The notes under the pieces are model-generated. The model searched no databases. It was not told where the DNA came from and saw nothing but the letters and a program-made list of their open reading frames with translations. Positions 51,713 through 62,245 of a stretch of 64,000 nt of DNA are shown piece after piece; the stretch's first letter is position 1, and each line of letters begins with the position of its first letter. Made by a program: the position numbers and the translations under genes. The stretch is from positions 16,183,956 to 16,247,955 of the forward strand of contig OX457029.1 in assembly GCA_949752745.1 (NCBI GenBank), read 5' to 3'. This DNA is from Protula sp. h YS-2021. Taxonomy: Eukaryota > Annelida > Polychaeta > Sabellida > Serpulidae.

Positions 51713-52264
51713 AAAATAGTCTTCATAAACCATACTGCACGAAAATATAAAGACACTGCGCCCAGCTGAGACCGTAGGTCAAACCAAAGGTCATTCTCAG
51801 CGATAAAGGAACAAGCGAAAAGACACGAGTAAATTCTACAATTTCGCGAGAAAAGACTTTTACGTGACAAGAATCTTCTGTACATTTTAAAAGTTTATAT
51901 ATCATCAACTTTATAAAAACAACTTTATATTTGAAGTTCTGCCTGCGGTTACCAGGCCACGGTTGTCCTCTGCATGGTCAACAAAGGGGTCACCAATGCG
52001 GTCAACAATACAAAAAAAAATACAATCATTAGTTACAACGAGTCCAAAGGCCAGTACCCGCCCCTACCCCCACCCCCGTAAAATCATATTTTTTGTAAGC
52101 AATGATGCCATAGTGGCCAGCCACGAATTTCTGCTTTCGACCTGTTTCAAACACATGGTGCTCCGCGATCCGAACAATCAAACGTGGCTGTATTTTTCAT
52201 GTTTTCTTTCTAGTTACATATTATCTTTGAAAGGATCCTGTAGCCTGATTACATTAACTTCAAC
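50878..52264. other. Low-copy sequence with T-run
   Basis: A T-run of about 29 lies at 51681-51709. The minus frame 51230-50808 (140 codons) overlaps the 59-bp repeat and has no recognised domain. Confidence 0.45.
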
Positions 52265-52735
52265 ATGAAAAGAAAATTGCATACATATTTAATGGGAAGC
52301 TGGAACAGAAAATGCCTGCATTTCTCGCCACATTTTATCAGTAATTCAGCTTCCAGTAAAACATCTAAGATCTTGGAGTATTACAGACCAACATTTTACT
52401 ATTTCCTTAATGAGCGTTGTTCAATCTCGTGCACATCCGTTAGGTCTAACCAAAGCCACTTGATGTTATATTGGCTCTTAAACAAGAATGTCCGTGAACA
52501 TTGTGCCCAGTTGTTAAACCGACGATATTACAAAAGTGAAAGGAGATCCCTATCGATTTTGACAACATTTAATTTGGTAGAAGACTTCATGGGCAACACT
52601 GCTATCAACAGCAATTCTATTGAACATGTGGGACGAATCCATTGTGGTCTCTTACAGCTTTCCGTTTCTGCCAAAATTTGGCTAGTTTTTGCCGACCGAA
52701 AGAAAGAAAGGTTGACAGGAAAAAAGGCTGAATGA
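52265..52735 (+). other. 156-codon open frame with a weak GPCR-tail resemblance
   Basis: The frame is open for 156 codons in non-repetitive sequence. Around codons 68-90 it reads LMLYWLLNKNVREHCAQLLN, which resembles the end of transmembrane helix 7 and helix 8 of a rhodopsin-family receptor (x-Y-W-x-x-N-K-x-x-R-x-x-x-x-x-L-L). The expected NP before the tyrosine is absent and upstream sequence does not show a clear helix 7. No other receptor segments were found nearby. It may be a decayed receptor fragment, a 3' exon, or coincidence. Confidence 0.2.
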
Positions 52736-52739
52736 AAGA

Positions 52740-52890
52740 AAGAACAACTATAAATATGACCTGCAAACCCCATTAAGGAGCCAATGAAAAAGTGTGTCTT
52801 AAGTTGGGCTTAAGAGCGTCTGATGTTGAACTCACGACCTCTCGCTTCGCTAGCGACAACGGCAGCCACTACACTAAACACACCTCCACA
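52740..52890 (-). mobile_element. tRNA-derived SINE head, minus strand
   Basis: On the minus strand a Pol III A-box-like TAGTGTAGTGG (52876-52866) is followed about 54 bases later, end to end, by a B-box-like GAGTTCAACAT (52833-52823). TCGCT/AGCGA can pair between them like an anticodon stem. The tail (CTTAAGCCCAACTTAAGACA, CATTGGCTCCTTAATGGGG) is not a tRNA, so this is a SINE rather than a tRNA gene. The 3' end is not fixed. Confidence 0.55.
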
Positions 52891-53639
52891 ACATATGTCT
52901 GGAGAAGACGCGTTAAGAACTAGAATTTTGTTAATTTTGTGCAATTCAACCGTTCTTTCCCAACATTTGAAAAAAAAAACACAAAAAAATATAAATAAAT
53001 AAAATACAACACACACCCGCACACGATCTCGCTGCTGGACATGTTCCTGTAACATTTCATCACTCCAGATGTGCAAGAACAGTGTAATTTTTGTGTTTAC
53101 TTGGGTATAGCTAACATTTTGGCCCAGTCGCCAAAATAAATAAATAAATAACACGCGCACGCACATTATGCGTGAAAATAAACCCAGGCGAGTTGGACAT
53201 GTCCTTACTTTAACTGAATATATGTCTATACTAGAGGCTCAGAAAGACACGATCCCCGGAGAGGCGCAGGTGGCATTTTGCAAGATCAGTTTGCAAACTG
53301 TTTTACCACTGCCCACTTTCGTAACATTTTCCTCACAATTCTAACCCTATCTACATTTTTAAATTTCGACAAAAGCTACGTTTTATATTAAAAAAAAATT
53401 TATTTTGGTAATTTTATGCATATAACATGTGTTCGGTAAATGAGAACATAAAATACAATCTGCGATAGCTTGTTAATAACTGCAAAAACAGTCTGTTTGA
53501 CAACACACTATCGGTGCAAACAAAAGACAAAAACTAAACAGTAGGACAATATCATGGAAGCTATGACAAGAAAAAGTCCTACTCGGCATTGTCCTGTCCT
53601 TTGAATGCAGGTATAGAATGCAACAATCCTCTCAAAATG
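52891..53639. other. Low-copy sequence
   Basis: AAAT steps lie near 52988-53002 and 53136-53150. Nothing else was recognised. Confidence 0.45.
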
Positions 53640-54620
53640 AAATCCATACTGCTTTATAATCGGTGAAAATCATTCACTCTGACGATTTCGCATGAATCTC
53701 AACAAAAGTACAAGGTTGCACATGTTCAATATGTGCTCTAAACGTGCTCTATACGCGCCCTATACGTGCTCTCCGCGTGCTCTATACGTGCCCTATACGT
53801 GCTCTACATGTGCTTTGTACGTGCTCTATACGTGCTCTATACGCGCCCTATACGTGCTCTCCGCGTGCTCTATACGTGCCCTATACGTGCTCTATACGTG
53901 CTCTTCATGTGCTTTGTACGTGCTCTATACGTGCTCTATACGCGCCCTATACGTGCTCTCCGCGTGCTCTATACGTGCCCTATACGTGCTCTACATGTGC
54001 TTTGTACGTGCTCTATACGTGCTCTACACGTGGCCTATACGTGCCCTATACGTGCTCTACACGTGTCCCATGCGTGCTCTATACGCGCCATAAACGTACT
54101 CTACACGTGCCCTATACGTGCTCTATACGTGCCCTAAACATGTGTGAGATTTTAACACAATTCAACGAAAAGTTTCTCAGATCCAGCCTTGGCGCCACGA
54201 CGAAAATACGCCTAGTCCGAATAATAACAAAAACATTTTACAATTTCACAAAATCTATCACGAATCTCACCAAAAAATACGACGCTGCACATCTTGAATG
54301 TCTGTTTTATGCATCTGTGGAATGTTGTGATAATGCTACTAACAGTTTTGGAGATACAGCCCAGAAACGACCTTCCATTACGTGTATAAACATCTATTTT
54401 CACAAACTACTGTCAGTTTTTGACGCGTTTACATGAATCCGAACTAAATCCGAATACGACGTTCGAAAATACCCGAAGTTTTACCAAATTTTAAAATAGT
54501 GTCTGTCATGACGTTGCACACCTCCATATGTGTCTGTATCCGTGTGTAAAATGTCAAAACACTCCGACCTTTAGTTTCGGAGATAAAGCCCGGACACGGT
54601 CATTAATTCACTTACAAAAA
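53640..54620 (+). mobile_element. Degenerate core-repeat element, interrupted by an 11-bp array
   Basis: Three related cores are visible: GGTTGCACATGTTCAATATG near 53713, GACGCTGCACATCTTGAATG near 54281, and GACGTTGCACACCTCCATAT near 54511. The last two continue with CAGTTTTGGAGATACAGCCC or TTAGTTTCGGAGATAAAGCC and GACACGGTCATT-like words. The first core is cut short by the array at 53722-54140. No terminal hairpin was identified. Confidence 0.45.
53722..54140. repeat. 11-bp tandem repeat (CGTGCTCTATA) with 88/99-bp higher-order units
   Basis: About 38 copies of CGTGCTCTATA and variants (CGTGCCCTATA, TGTGCTTTGTA, CGCGCCCTATA) are present. The marker TGCTCTCCGCG lies at 53767, 53855 and 53954, so the super-units are 8 and 9 monomers. 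Frames rich in RALYVLYTC are by-products. Confidence 0.96.
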
Positions 54621-55354
54621 CAGCCGAAAACAGTGGAATTACAGAAACCTTCAAAGAAACCTGAGGCGACGCTTCTTTATCCGATGTCGGGGTAACTGTG
54701 ACGTAAAGCGCTCAGAACGCCACTTTCTAGATTCATTTATCGTTGGTGTTACAACACATATAAAACAGAGCACAGAAATGCGTCTCAACGATCACACTTC
54801 TGTATTAAAAATTTCTCAACCCGCGCTAGCAATGGATTAAATTAATTACTTAGGTAATTCTTCTATTCTTATTCATAGTTTTCGCATGAAAGGAGTAAAA
54901 GAAACGAAAAAAAGACCGCATCTTCATTTGTTCCATTCTTCTGATATTTCAAAAATATCTTTAAAAACGAAGACAGTTGTTTCTCTTTTTAACTGCCGAA
55001 TACGCCTGCTGAGGAAAACTAGATTAAAAGGTGCATAAATAAATAAACGGTTATTCTTATTATCCATAAACGAATTTTAAACCTGGGAATGGCATTTCAA
55101 GGAGAAACGGCCTCGATGGCGCAGGGGTGTAACCACCACATGAATTATGATGATAAGATTTACTTTATGCATGTCATTCGGCGTTGTTTTCCCTGAGGTC
55201 TAACGAGGTTTACATGTCTTCTCTCCCTGTCACTTCCCAAAAGTTCAAGGAAGGACCCCAAGCAGCTGTTCCGCTACCCTGTCACGGGCATTCGGTATCA
55301 CGTGACACAAACAGCGCAAGTTGCCGAAACAAACTATAAATCCACAAACAAACT
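54621..55354. other. Low-copy sequence
   Basis: An A-box-like GATGGCGCAGGGG occurs at about 55113-55125 on the plus strand, but no B box follows. Nothing else was recognised. Confidence 0.4.
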
Positions 55355-55790
55355 GCCACGGGGCCGGACTGTACGCTTGTAGAGAACACCATGGTCGTAG
55401 TTATTCTGCTACGGGGCCGGACTGTACGCTTGTAGAGAACACCATGGTCGTAGTTATTCTGCCACGGGGCCGGACTGTACGCTCGTAGAGAACGGCATGG
55501 TCATAGTTATTCTGCCACGGGGCCGGACTGTACGCTTGTACAGAAAACCATGCTCGTAGTTATTCTGCCACGGGGCCGGACTGTACGCTTGTACAGAAAA
55601 CCATGCTCTAGTTATTCTGCCACGGGGCCGGACTGTACGCTTGTACAGAAAACCATGCTCGTAGTTATTCTGCCACGGAGCAGGACTATGCGCTTGTACA
55701 GAAAACCATGCTCGTAGTTATTCTGCCACGGAGCAGGACTATGCGCTTGTACAGAAAACCATGCTCGTAGTTATTCTTCCACCGTGTTAA
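55355..55790. repeat. 53-bp tandem repeat, 8 copies
   Basis: The unit has GTTATTCTGCCACGGGGCCG, then GACTGTACGCTTGTAGAGAA, then CACCATGGTCGTA. The later copies share GTACAGAAAACCATGCTC, and the last two share GAGCAGGACTATGCG. This gives a directional change of variant along the array. Confidence 0.96.
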
Positions 55791-56199
55791 CTACCAAAAT
55801 CCTCTCCCCACTATTACTCTTATTATTCATATTGTTAATATTTTTACTCCAAGCGCTCACAGCTATGATTTTTAACTGCAAAAATATCTCACTTCAATAA
55901 GTTTACGTGCCACCTCTTTGTGAGCAATGGTTTATAAAAGGTGTCACGCGCCTGCGTAGTGCCGTAAACCGTGAAGTAAACTAGACCGTTTTCGCAAGTG
56001 AGTAGCGAAAATTACACTCGAGGCCACAATAAACAGGATTCTGAGTATTTAAAATTTCAGAATCATTTGAATAAGGAATGAAAACTAGACTGTTTTTGTT
56101 ACGAAACAGCAAAACTTACCCTCGAGTCTACAAAAAAAAACACGATTCTTAACACTTACAATTCAGGATTCTTTAAAAATCTTTGTTATAAATCATGCC
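55791..56199. other. Low-copy sequence
   Basis: Two loosely similar segments (CTAGACCGTTTTCGCAAG... near 55981 and CTAGACTGTTTTTGTTAC... near 56086) are each followed by an ACTCGAG or CCTCGAG word. They may be an old duplication of about 105 bp. Confidence 0.45.
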
Positions 56200-56480
56200 A
56201 AAGTTTTAATTGCATCAAGACATCATATAAAATAGATTTTGACATGCTGTATCCCAGTAAACATTCTGATGTCGCTAAAACGTCGATTTCCGAGTGTGTC
56301 AGTGACCACGGATAAATCGCAGCATTTAATCTGGCTGTAATTTGGTTCTGATTGGCAGTGACCATAGATCTATAGAATGTCATTTTCACATTTATTGAGG
56401 AATTAGTGACATCAAGAATCAATTTTTGATATCTAAAATTGATTTTTTGATATCCAGAATTAATTTCTGATCTCAAAAAA
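56200..56480. repeat. Dispersed-repeat-like AT-rich segment with ATTGATTTTTTGATATC words
   Basis: AATCAATTTTTGATATCTAA, AATTGATTTTTTGATATCCA and AATTAATTTCTGATCTC follow each other at about 56415-56475. They give an imperfect short tandem and inverted structure. The 96-codon minus frame here has no recognised domain. The style is that of a MITE but no second copy exists in the window. Confidence 0.35.
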
Positions 56481-56974
56481 AATATTTTTTAGCTTAATGT
56501 AGAACGAGGTTAGTCCCGGAACGGGGGGGGGGAGGGAGTTGTTCCTATAAAGGCAAAAATAGCGTCCATAGCAAATGACCACCGGTGGTATGACAACCAT
56601 TAAATGAGAAATCCATCTGATTTTTTTTTTTTTTTACGTATTTTATCCTGGGGGTGTGGGCCGAATTTGCAGCTAAGTTTTTACACAGAGGTGATCTTTT
56701 TCCTGTAGTTGCCTTAATAATAAATCACATAACCGTCTGAAAAGTGACAATCATAAGGAATAGTATTCGTCGCTCCGTCAAAGTTCCGTTTGGGTCATCG
56801 GTAACACAGGATAAGCATAAGGTCAATTTTCCTGAATATATATCAAACGAAGGCGGTAAAAACTGGCGCACTCTCCAATATCCAATACTTTATGGCAAAA
56901 GCTGGGTTTTCGGCAACGAAAATAAACCTCACGTCTGAAGAGCGTTTTCATCAAACGTATGTTCAATGTATGTT
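56481..56974. other. Low-copy sequence with G-run
   Basis: A G-run lies at 56522-56531 and a T-run at 56621-56634. No gene was recognised. Confidence 0.45.
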
Positions 56975-57750
56975 CAAGACCCTGAGCAGGCGTTGATCTG
57001 AAGACGCTGAGCAGGCGTTGATCTGAAGACACTGAGCAAGCGTTGATCTGAAGACACTGAGCAGGCGTTGATCTGAAGACACTGAGCAGGCGTTGATCTG
57101 AAGACGCTGAGCAGGCGTTGATCTGAAGACCCTGAGCAGGCGTTGATCTGAAGACGCTGAGCAGGCGTTGATCTGAAGACCCTGAGCAAGCGCTGATCTG
57201 AAGGCACTGAGCAGGCGTTGATCTGAAGACACTGAGCAGGCGTTGATCTGAAGACCCTGATCAGGCGTTGATCTGAAGACGCTGAGCAGGCGTTGATCTG
57301 AAGACCCTGAGCAAGCGCTGATCTGAAGACACTGAGCAGGCGTTGATCTGAAGACACTGAGCAGGCGTTGATCTGAAGACACTGAGCAGGCGTTGATCTG
57401 AAGACGCTGAGCAGGCGTTGATCTGAAGACACTGAGTAGGCGTTGATCTAAAGACGCTGAGCAGGCGTTGATCTGAAGACCCTGAGCAGGCGTTGATCTG
57501 AAGACGCTGAGCAGGCGTTGATCTGAAGACGCTGAGCAGGCGTTGATCTGAAGACCCTGAGCAGGCGCTGATCTGAAGACACTGAGCAGGCGTTGATCTG
57601 AAGACACTGAGAAGGCGTTGATCTGAAGACACTGAGCCCCCGATGATCGGAAGACGCTGAGCACGTGATGATCTGAAGACACTGAGCACGCGATGATCGG
57701 AAGACACTGAGCACGCGATGATCGGAAGACACTGAGCACACGTTGATCTA
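56975..57750. repeat. 25-bp tandem repeat, about 31 copies
   Basis: The unit is CTGAGCAGGCGTTGATCTGA plus AGACA. The last five units change to GCACGCGATGATCGG, a diverged edge. The unit has no minus-strand stops, giving frames of up to 258 codons. These are by-products. Confidence 0.97.
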
Positions 57751-57894
57751 TGATGGCAAGTGTTCAGAATCGTGTTTTGTAGCCACAAGTGTAATCTTCG
57801 CCAAAACGGTCTAGATTTTAAACCTGTTACCTCTTTAGAATGATCTTTTGGCACTGCTTTAGTCAGTGTTTACAAAGGCATGTTGCAAAAGAAC

Positions 57895-58265
57895 CAAAAT
57901 GTCTGCCTTAATATCCGCACAATGTCAGCCTTAATATCTGCCTTAATATTCGCATAGTGTCTGCCTTAATGTCTACATAATGTCAGTCTCAGCCTTAATA
58001 TCTGCCTTGATATCTGGTTAATGTCAGCCTTGATATATGCATAAGGTTTGCCTTGATATCTGCCTTATATGTGCCTCAATGTCTATCTAATGTCTGCCTA
58101 ATGTCTGTCTTAATATCTCCCTTAATATCTGCCTAATGTCTGCATAATGTCTGCCTCAATATCTCCCTTAATATCTGCCTAATATCAGCCTTAATATCTA
58201 CCCGATGTCAGCCTTAACATTTGTTTAATATCTGCCTTAATATCTGCCTAATGTCAACCTTGATA
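57895..58265. repeat. Irregular short repeat of TCTGCCTTAATA / TCTGCCTAATG words
   Basis: About 30 words of 10-14 bp such as TGTCTGCCTTAATATC and TGCCTAATGTCAGCC follow each other with variable length. Confidence 0.9.
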
Positions 58266-59214
58266 TCGAATCGAAAATTCCGAGATGTACTGGTCGCACA
58301 GTAGCGCAGTTCAGTCTAGTTGTTTCGCGCACTAATTGAAAGAGTGCATGAAAGCCATTTTAATCTCAGATCAAATTGCTTGAGACCCCCAATCACCCAT
58401 ATACTGATTACTGTCGCCTCAGGTAAAAACACGATTGATGTACTTCTACAATTATGATGTTCTAACACGAAAAAGAGAAGAAAAAAAAAGCAGTTTCCTA
58501 TTTAAAATAAAAGAAAGACAATAATTTCAGCAAATGCCTTCATCGATTATTACGTTAACAGCGACCGATGCCACTGCCTTGCTAATAAGACACGAAATGC
58601 ATTTCTCAGAAAGTTTTCTTGCTTTTTTTCGTGATGCGCTAATGGACTGTTAAGCAATGTGAGGTTTCCTCCCAGACAGGCAGGCGCAAGAGGACATGAA
58701 CTTCTCCGCTTTGTGAAAAATGCATAGTTGTAACGGTTTTTTGTTTTCAAAAAAAAAAAATAAAATAAGCACAATTGGAGAGAAAAAAAAGACAAAAATA
58801 AAACAATAACAAAAACAAAAAAAAAAACAAAACAAAAAAAAAAACAAAAACAAAAAACAAAAAAAAAAAACTTGCAAACACGCATGTTCAAGCCAATATA
58901 TCCCCGTATGACACCTTGAGCACATTTTTAATCTACAGCCCCCCCCCCCACCCCCACAAACAATTTGTTCAAACCTTTCGGGTACGCAGGACGTAATGCG
59001 GGTAGCATTCAGCTCATTACCAGGAACAGCAACTTAACACTTGTATTCACAAGGCGCCAGGTTTCCGCGCCTTTTCTTCCGTCCCGTTTTCTCATTTTTA
59101 TTAATAAATTTTATACGAAGTTACAACTTTTTTGGACGAACTGCGTCGACTCCTTTGTTTAATGTGATATTTTAGTCAGCCGGCAGAATTCATTATATGT
59201 GTTAATGATTATTG
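58266..59214. other. Low-copy sequence with a long A-rich tract
   Basis: An A-rich tract with C interruptions runs from about 58747 to 58870 and a C-run lies near 58938-58948. Phe-rich minus frames over the tract are not genes. Nothing else was recognised. Confidence 0.5.
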
Positions 59215-59445
59215 CCGTTAAACTCCCGTTCGGCCCACTTTTTGCTCTGTTATCACGGGTGACCCCTTCCGTTCAGCCCAGTATTTGCCACGTAATCACG
59301 GGTGACTCTTCCCATTCAGCCCAGTCAGTGTTATTTTATCACGCGTGACCATTCCCGTTCAGCCCAAGTAGTGCTGTGTTATCACATGTGACCCTTTCCA
59401 TTGATCCTAACTTGCGCTGCATCAGCATGGGTGACCCTTTAAGCC
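59215..59445. repeat. About 44-bp degenerate tandem repeat, 4-5 copies
   Basis: CCCGTTCAGCCCAGT and TTATCACGGGTGACCCTT words alternate about every 44 bp. Confidence 0.9.
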
Positions 59446-59984
59446 ACGAACAAAAGAAAGAAGTTATTTTTCTCATTCAAAAATTAAAAACAGGATAGAA
59501 ATTGACGACCGTTCGGCTTCTACAGCTTCGCAAAATCCACTAGTAATTTTACATTATTTTATTATCGACTAAATCTTTATGAGATAAAAACTAAGTCCAT
59601 TATGCGGTGCTATTCTTAAGACCATTAACAGTCTCATCAAGTTATTCAAGGCTTCTGCAACTTTCGGTAAACTCACAGGGTTGGCCCAAGAAGACAAACT
59701 GGAAATATTTCCTGTGCGAAACGGTGAGTGATTCTCTAGACACACCAAGACCAGTGTGTCAATCGCATCGAATAGATCATCAACAATACATATATAATAT
59801 ACAACATAATATTTATATGTCAAACGGGAACCGCAGGCAATGCCCTGTTCCTTAAAGCCTAAAGAATAAATATATATCTATATAAGTATAGCCGTATAAT
59901 TTAAAGTAAGAATTCTGAAGCAACTGAGAAAATTCATATTTTTGGTGGGCTATTCCAGAGGAGTCCGATAAGTCGAAGGTATGG
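59446..59984. other. Low-copy sequence
   Basis: AT-rich with TATATA stretches near 59789 and 59870. No gene was recognised. Confidence 0.45.
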
Positions 59985-61140
59985 GCGGATGCGGGATGCT
60001 TTGTATTGGATTCAGTCACGCGTGGAAGGCCTGTAATGCAGGGATAAATCATGGGGCGGGATGCTTTGTATTGGATTCAGTCACGCGTGGAAGGCCTGTA
60101 ATGCAGGGATAGATCACGGGGCTGGGTGCTTCCTATTGGATTCAGTCACGCGCCGAAGGCCTACAATGCAGAGATAGATCATGGGGCTGGGTGCTTTCTA
60201 TTGGATTCAGTCACGCGTGGAAGGCATGTAATGCAGTGATAGATCATGGGGCTGGGTGCTTTCTATTGGATTCAGTCACGCGTGGAAGGCATGCAATGCA
60301 GTGATAGATCATGGAGTTGGGTGCTTTGTATTGGATTCAGGCACGCACGGAAGGCCTGTAATGCAGGGATAGATCATGGGGCTGGGTGCTTTCTATTGGA
60401 TTCAGGCACGCGCGGAAGGCCTGTAATGCAGGGATAGATCATGGGGCTGGGTGCTTTGTATTGGATTCAGGCACGCGTGGAAGGCCTACAATGCAGAGAT
60501 AGATCATGGGGCTGGGTGCTTTCTATTGGATTCAGTCACGCGTGGAAGGCATGTAATGCAGTGATAGATCATGGGGCTGGGTGCTTTCTATTGGATTCAG
60601 TCACGCACGGAAGGCATGTAATGCAGTGATAGATCATGGGGCTGGGTGCTTTCTATTGGATTCAGTCACGCGTGGAAGGCATGTAATGCAGTGATAGATC
60701 ATGGGGCTGGGTGCTTTCTATTGGATTCAGGCACGAGTGAAAGGCCTACAATGCAGAGATAGATCATGGGGCTGGGTGCTTTGTATTGGATTCAGGCACG
60801 CACGGAAGGCCTACAATGCAGAGATAGATCATGGGGCTGGGTGCTTTGCATTGGATTCAGGCACGCACGGAAGGCCTACAATGCAGGGATAAATCATGGG
60901 GCTGGGTGCTTTGCATTGGATTCAGGCACGCACGGAAGGCCTGTAATGCAGGGATAGATCATGGGGCTGGGTGCTTTGTATTGGATTCAGGCACGCACGG
61001 AAGGCCTGTAATGCAGGGATAGATCATGGGGCTGGGTGCTTTCTATTGGATTCAGGCACGCGCGGAAGGCCTGTAATGCAGGGATAGATCATGGGGCTGG
61101 GTGCTTTGTATTGGATTCAGGCACGCGTGGAAGGCCTGTG
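59985..61140. repeat. 65-bp tandem repeat, about 18 copies
   Basis: The unit has GATAGATCATGGGGCTGGGT, then GCTTTGTATTGGATTCAGGC, then ACGCGTGGAAGGCCTGTAAT, then GCAGG. Variants (TACAATGCAGA, CATGTAATGCAGT) recur in blocks. One solitary diverged copy lies at about 61430-61475, outside the array. Confidence 0.97.
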
Positions 61141-62099
61141 AACAATCCGCGTACAACCGATAGACGATCGCATTCCTTTAAAGCAACGATTAGCAAATTT
61201 TGCGAAACTTCGCTCGCGTCATTCACTCGAACGTCACAGGTGTAAGTCAACGTGACGCTGACCAAGGACTTGTGATGGAAACTTTTTTGTTTTGCGTCAC
61301 GACAATTGCCATGTAACACACAGGTGACGTCACAGCACACGGGACTAGCTCAGAGGTAAAAGTAGTTCACTTTATTTCTCTTCTGTTTTGCTATCTAAGG
61401 CATGATTTTGTGCGCTTGTGTTATAATAGCGATAGACCATGGGACTGGTGTGCTTTGTTTTGGATTCGGGGAATTGTGGAAGTGGGGCAGGGGGTGGGGC
61501 AGTGCAGGAGGAAGGGGGTTTCTTTGGCAAAGGGCTCTGACAATTCACATGTTTGTCGTTTTGCCTCGAGTCATGTGACAAGGAGGTCATTTGCACGTGC
61601 GCTTGTCTTATCACCTGCACTTGACAAACGTGTGGCAATTTTCACGTCACAAGTAGAAACCGCAATTTGTTCACTCGGCAGAAATGTCGTTTGTGATGCA
61701 CCACTGCCCATGGCGTAATTGAAAGGAACAGAACCTTCAAACCCCTCAACGAACACTGAGCACAGATGATACAGTATTTGAGTAAAGTTCAGTTTTTACA
61801 GCAAACTCCCGTAGCAGGTATTGTAGCAAGTGACACATAAGACTCTGGACTACAGAAGCAGCAGCCACGTACTACTCCGTAGTAGGTGATGACAAGGGCA
61901 CGACACGTGACTGCTGGGTGGGTGGGTGGTGTAGTACCAATCCCTACACATACGCAGCTAAGTCGCATTTATACCATAATGTCACTCTTTTATTGATCTT
62001 CAATCGACTAAGATTGAGGAGTTTGTCGATCTCATATCTTTCAAGATGTATTTTCTTTGATTGTTCTAAAAAAAACTGGCAAAAAAATAGAAATTGTTA
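61141..62099. other. Low-copy sequence containing a solitary diverged 65-bp unit
   Basis: GATAGACCATGGGACTGGTG and TGCTTTGTTTTGGATTCGGG at about 61430-61471 are a relict unit of the neighbouring array. The short frames have no recognised domain. Confidence 0.5.
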
Positions 62100-62117
62100 G
62101 GTCTCACATTTGGGGCG

Positions 62118-62245
62118 AATTATCCGAGCCCTCGTTAATTCGTACTTTTCCACAGGAACCAACAGGTCCCAAATTTGGGACCGACGAATTTGCTATGAAT
62201 AAACCGGGGGTACGAATTAACCGAGGACGAATTAACGAGGAGCTC
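62118..62245. mobile_element. Pogo/Tigger-like inverted-repeat fragment
   Basis: CCTCGTTAATTCGTAC at 62130-62145 faces GTACGAATTAACCGAGG at 62210-62226 and a second ACGAATTAACGAGG at 62227-62240. CCTCGTTAATTCG words are typical of the termini of pogo/Tigger-type DNA transposons and their MITEs. The ends and a TA duplication could not be fixed. Confidence 0.45.

Noticed and set aside
52820..52890. Functional tRNA gene on the minus strand
   Set aside because: The A and B boxes are present but the acceptor stem does not pair and the downstream tail is SINE-like.
55108..55140. tRNA or SINE head on the plus strand
   Set aside because: An A-box-like GATGGCGCAGGGG is present but no B box was found within 100 bases.
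58650..58925. Phe-rich hydrophobic minus frames as membrane proteins
   Set aside because: They are translations of an A-rich tract.
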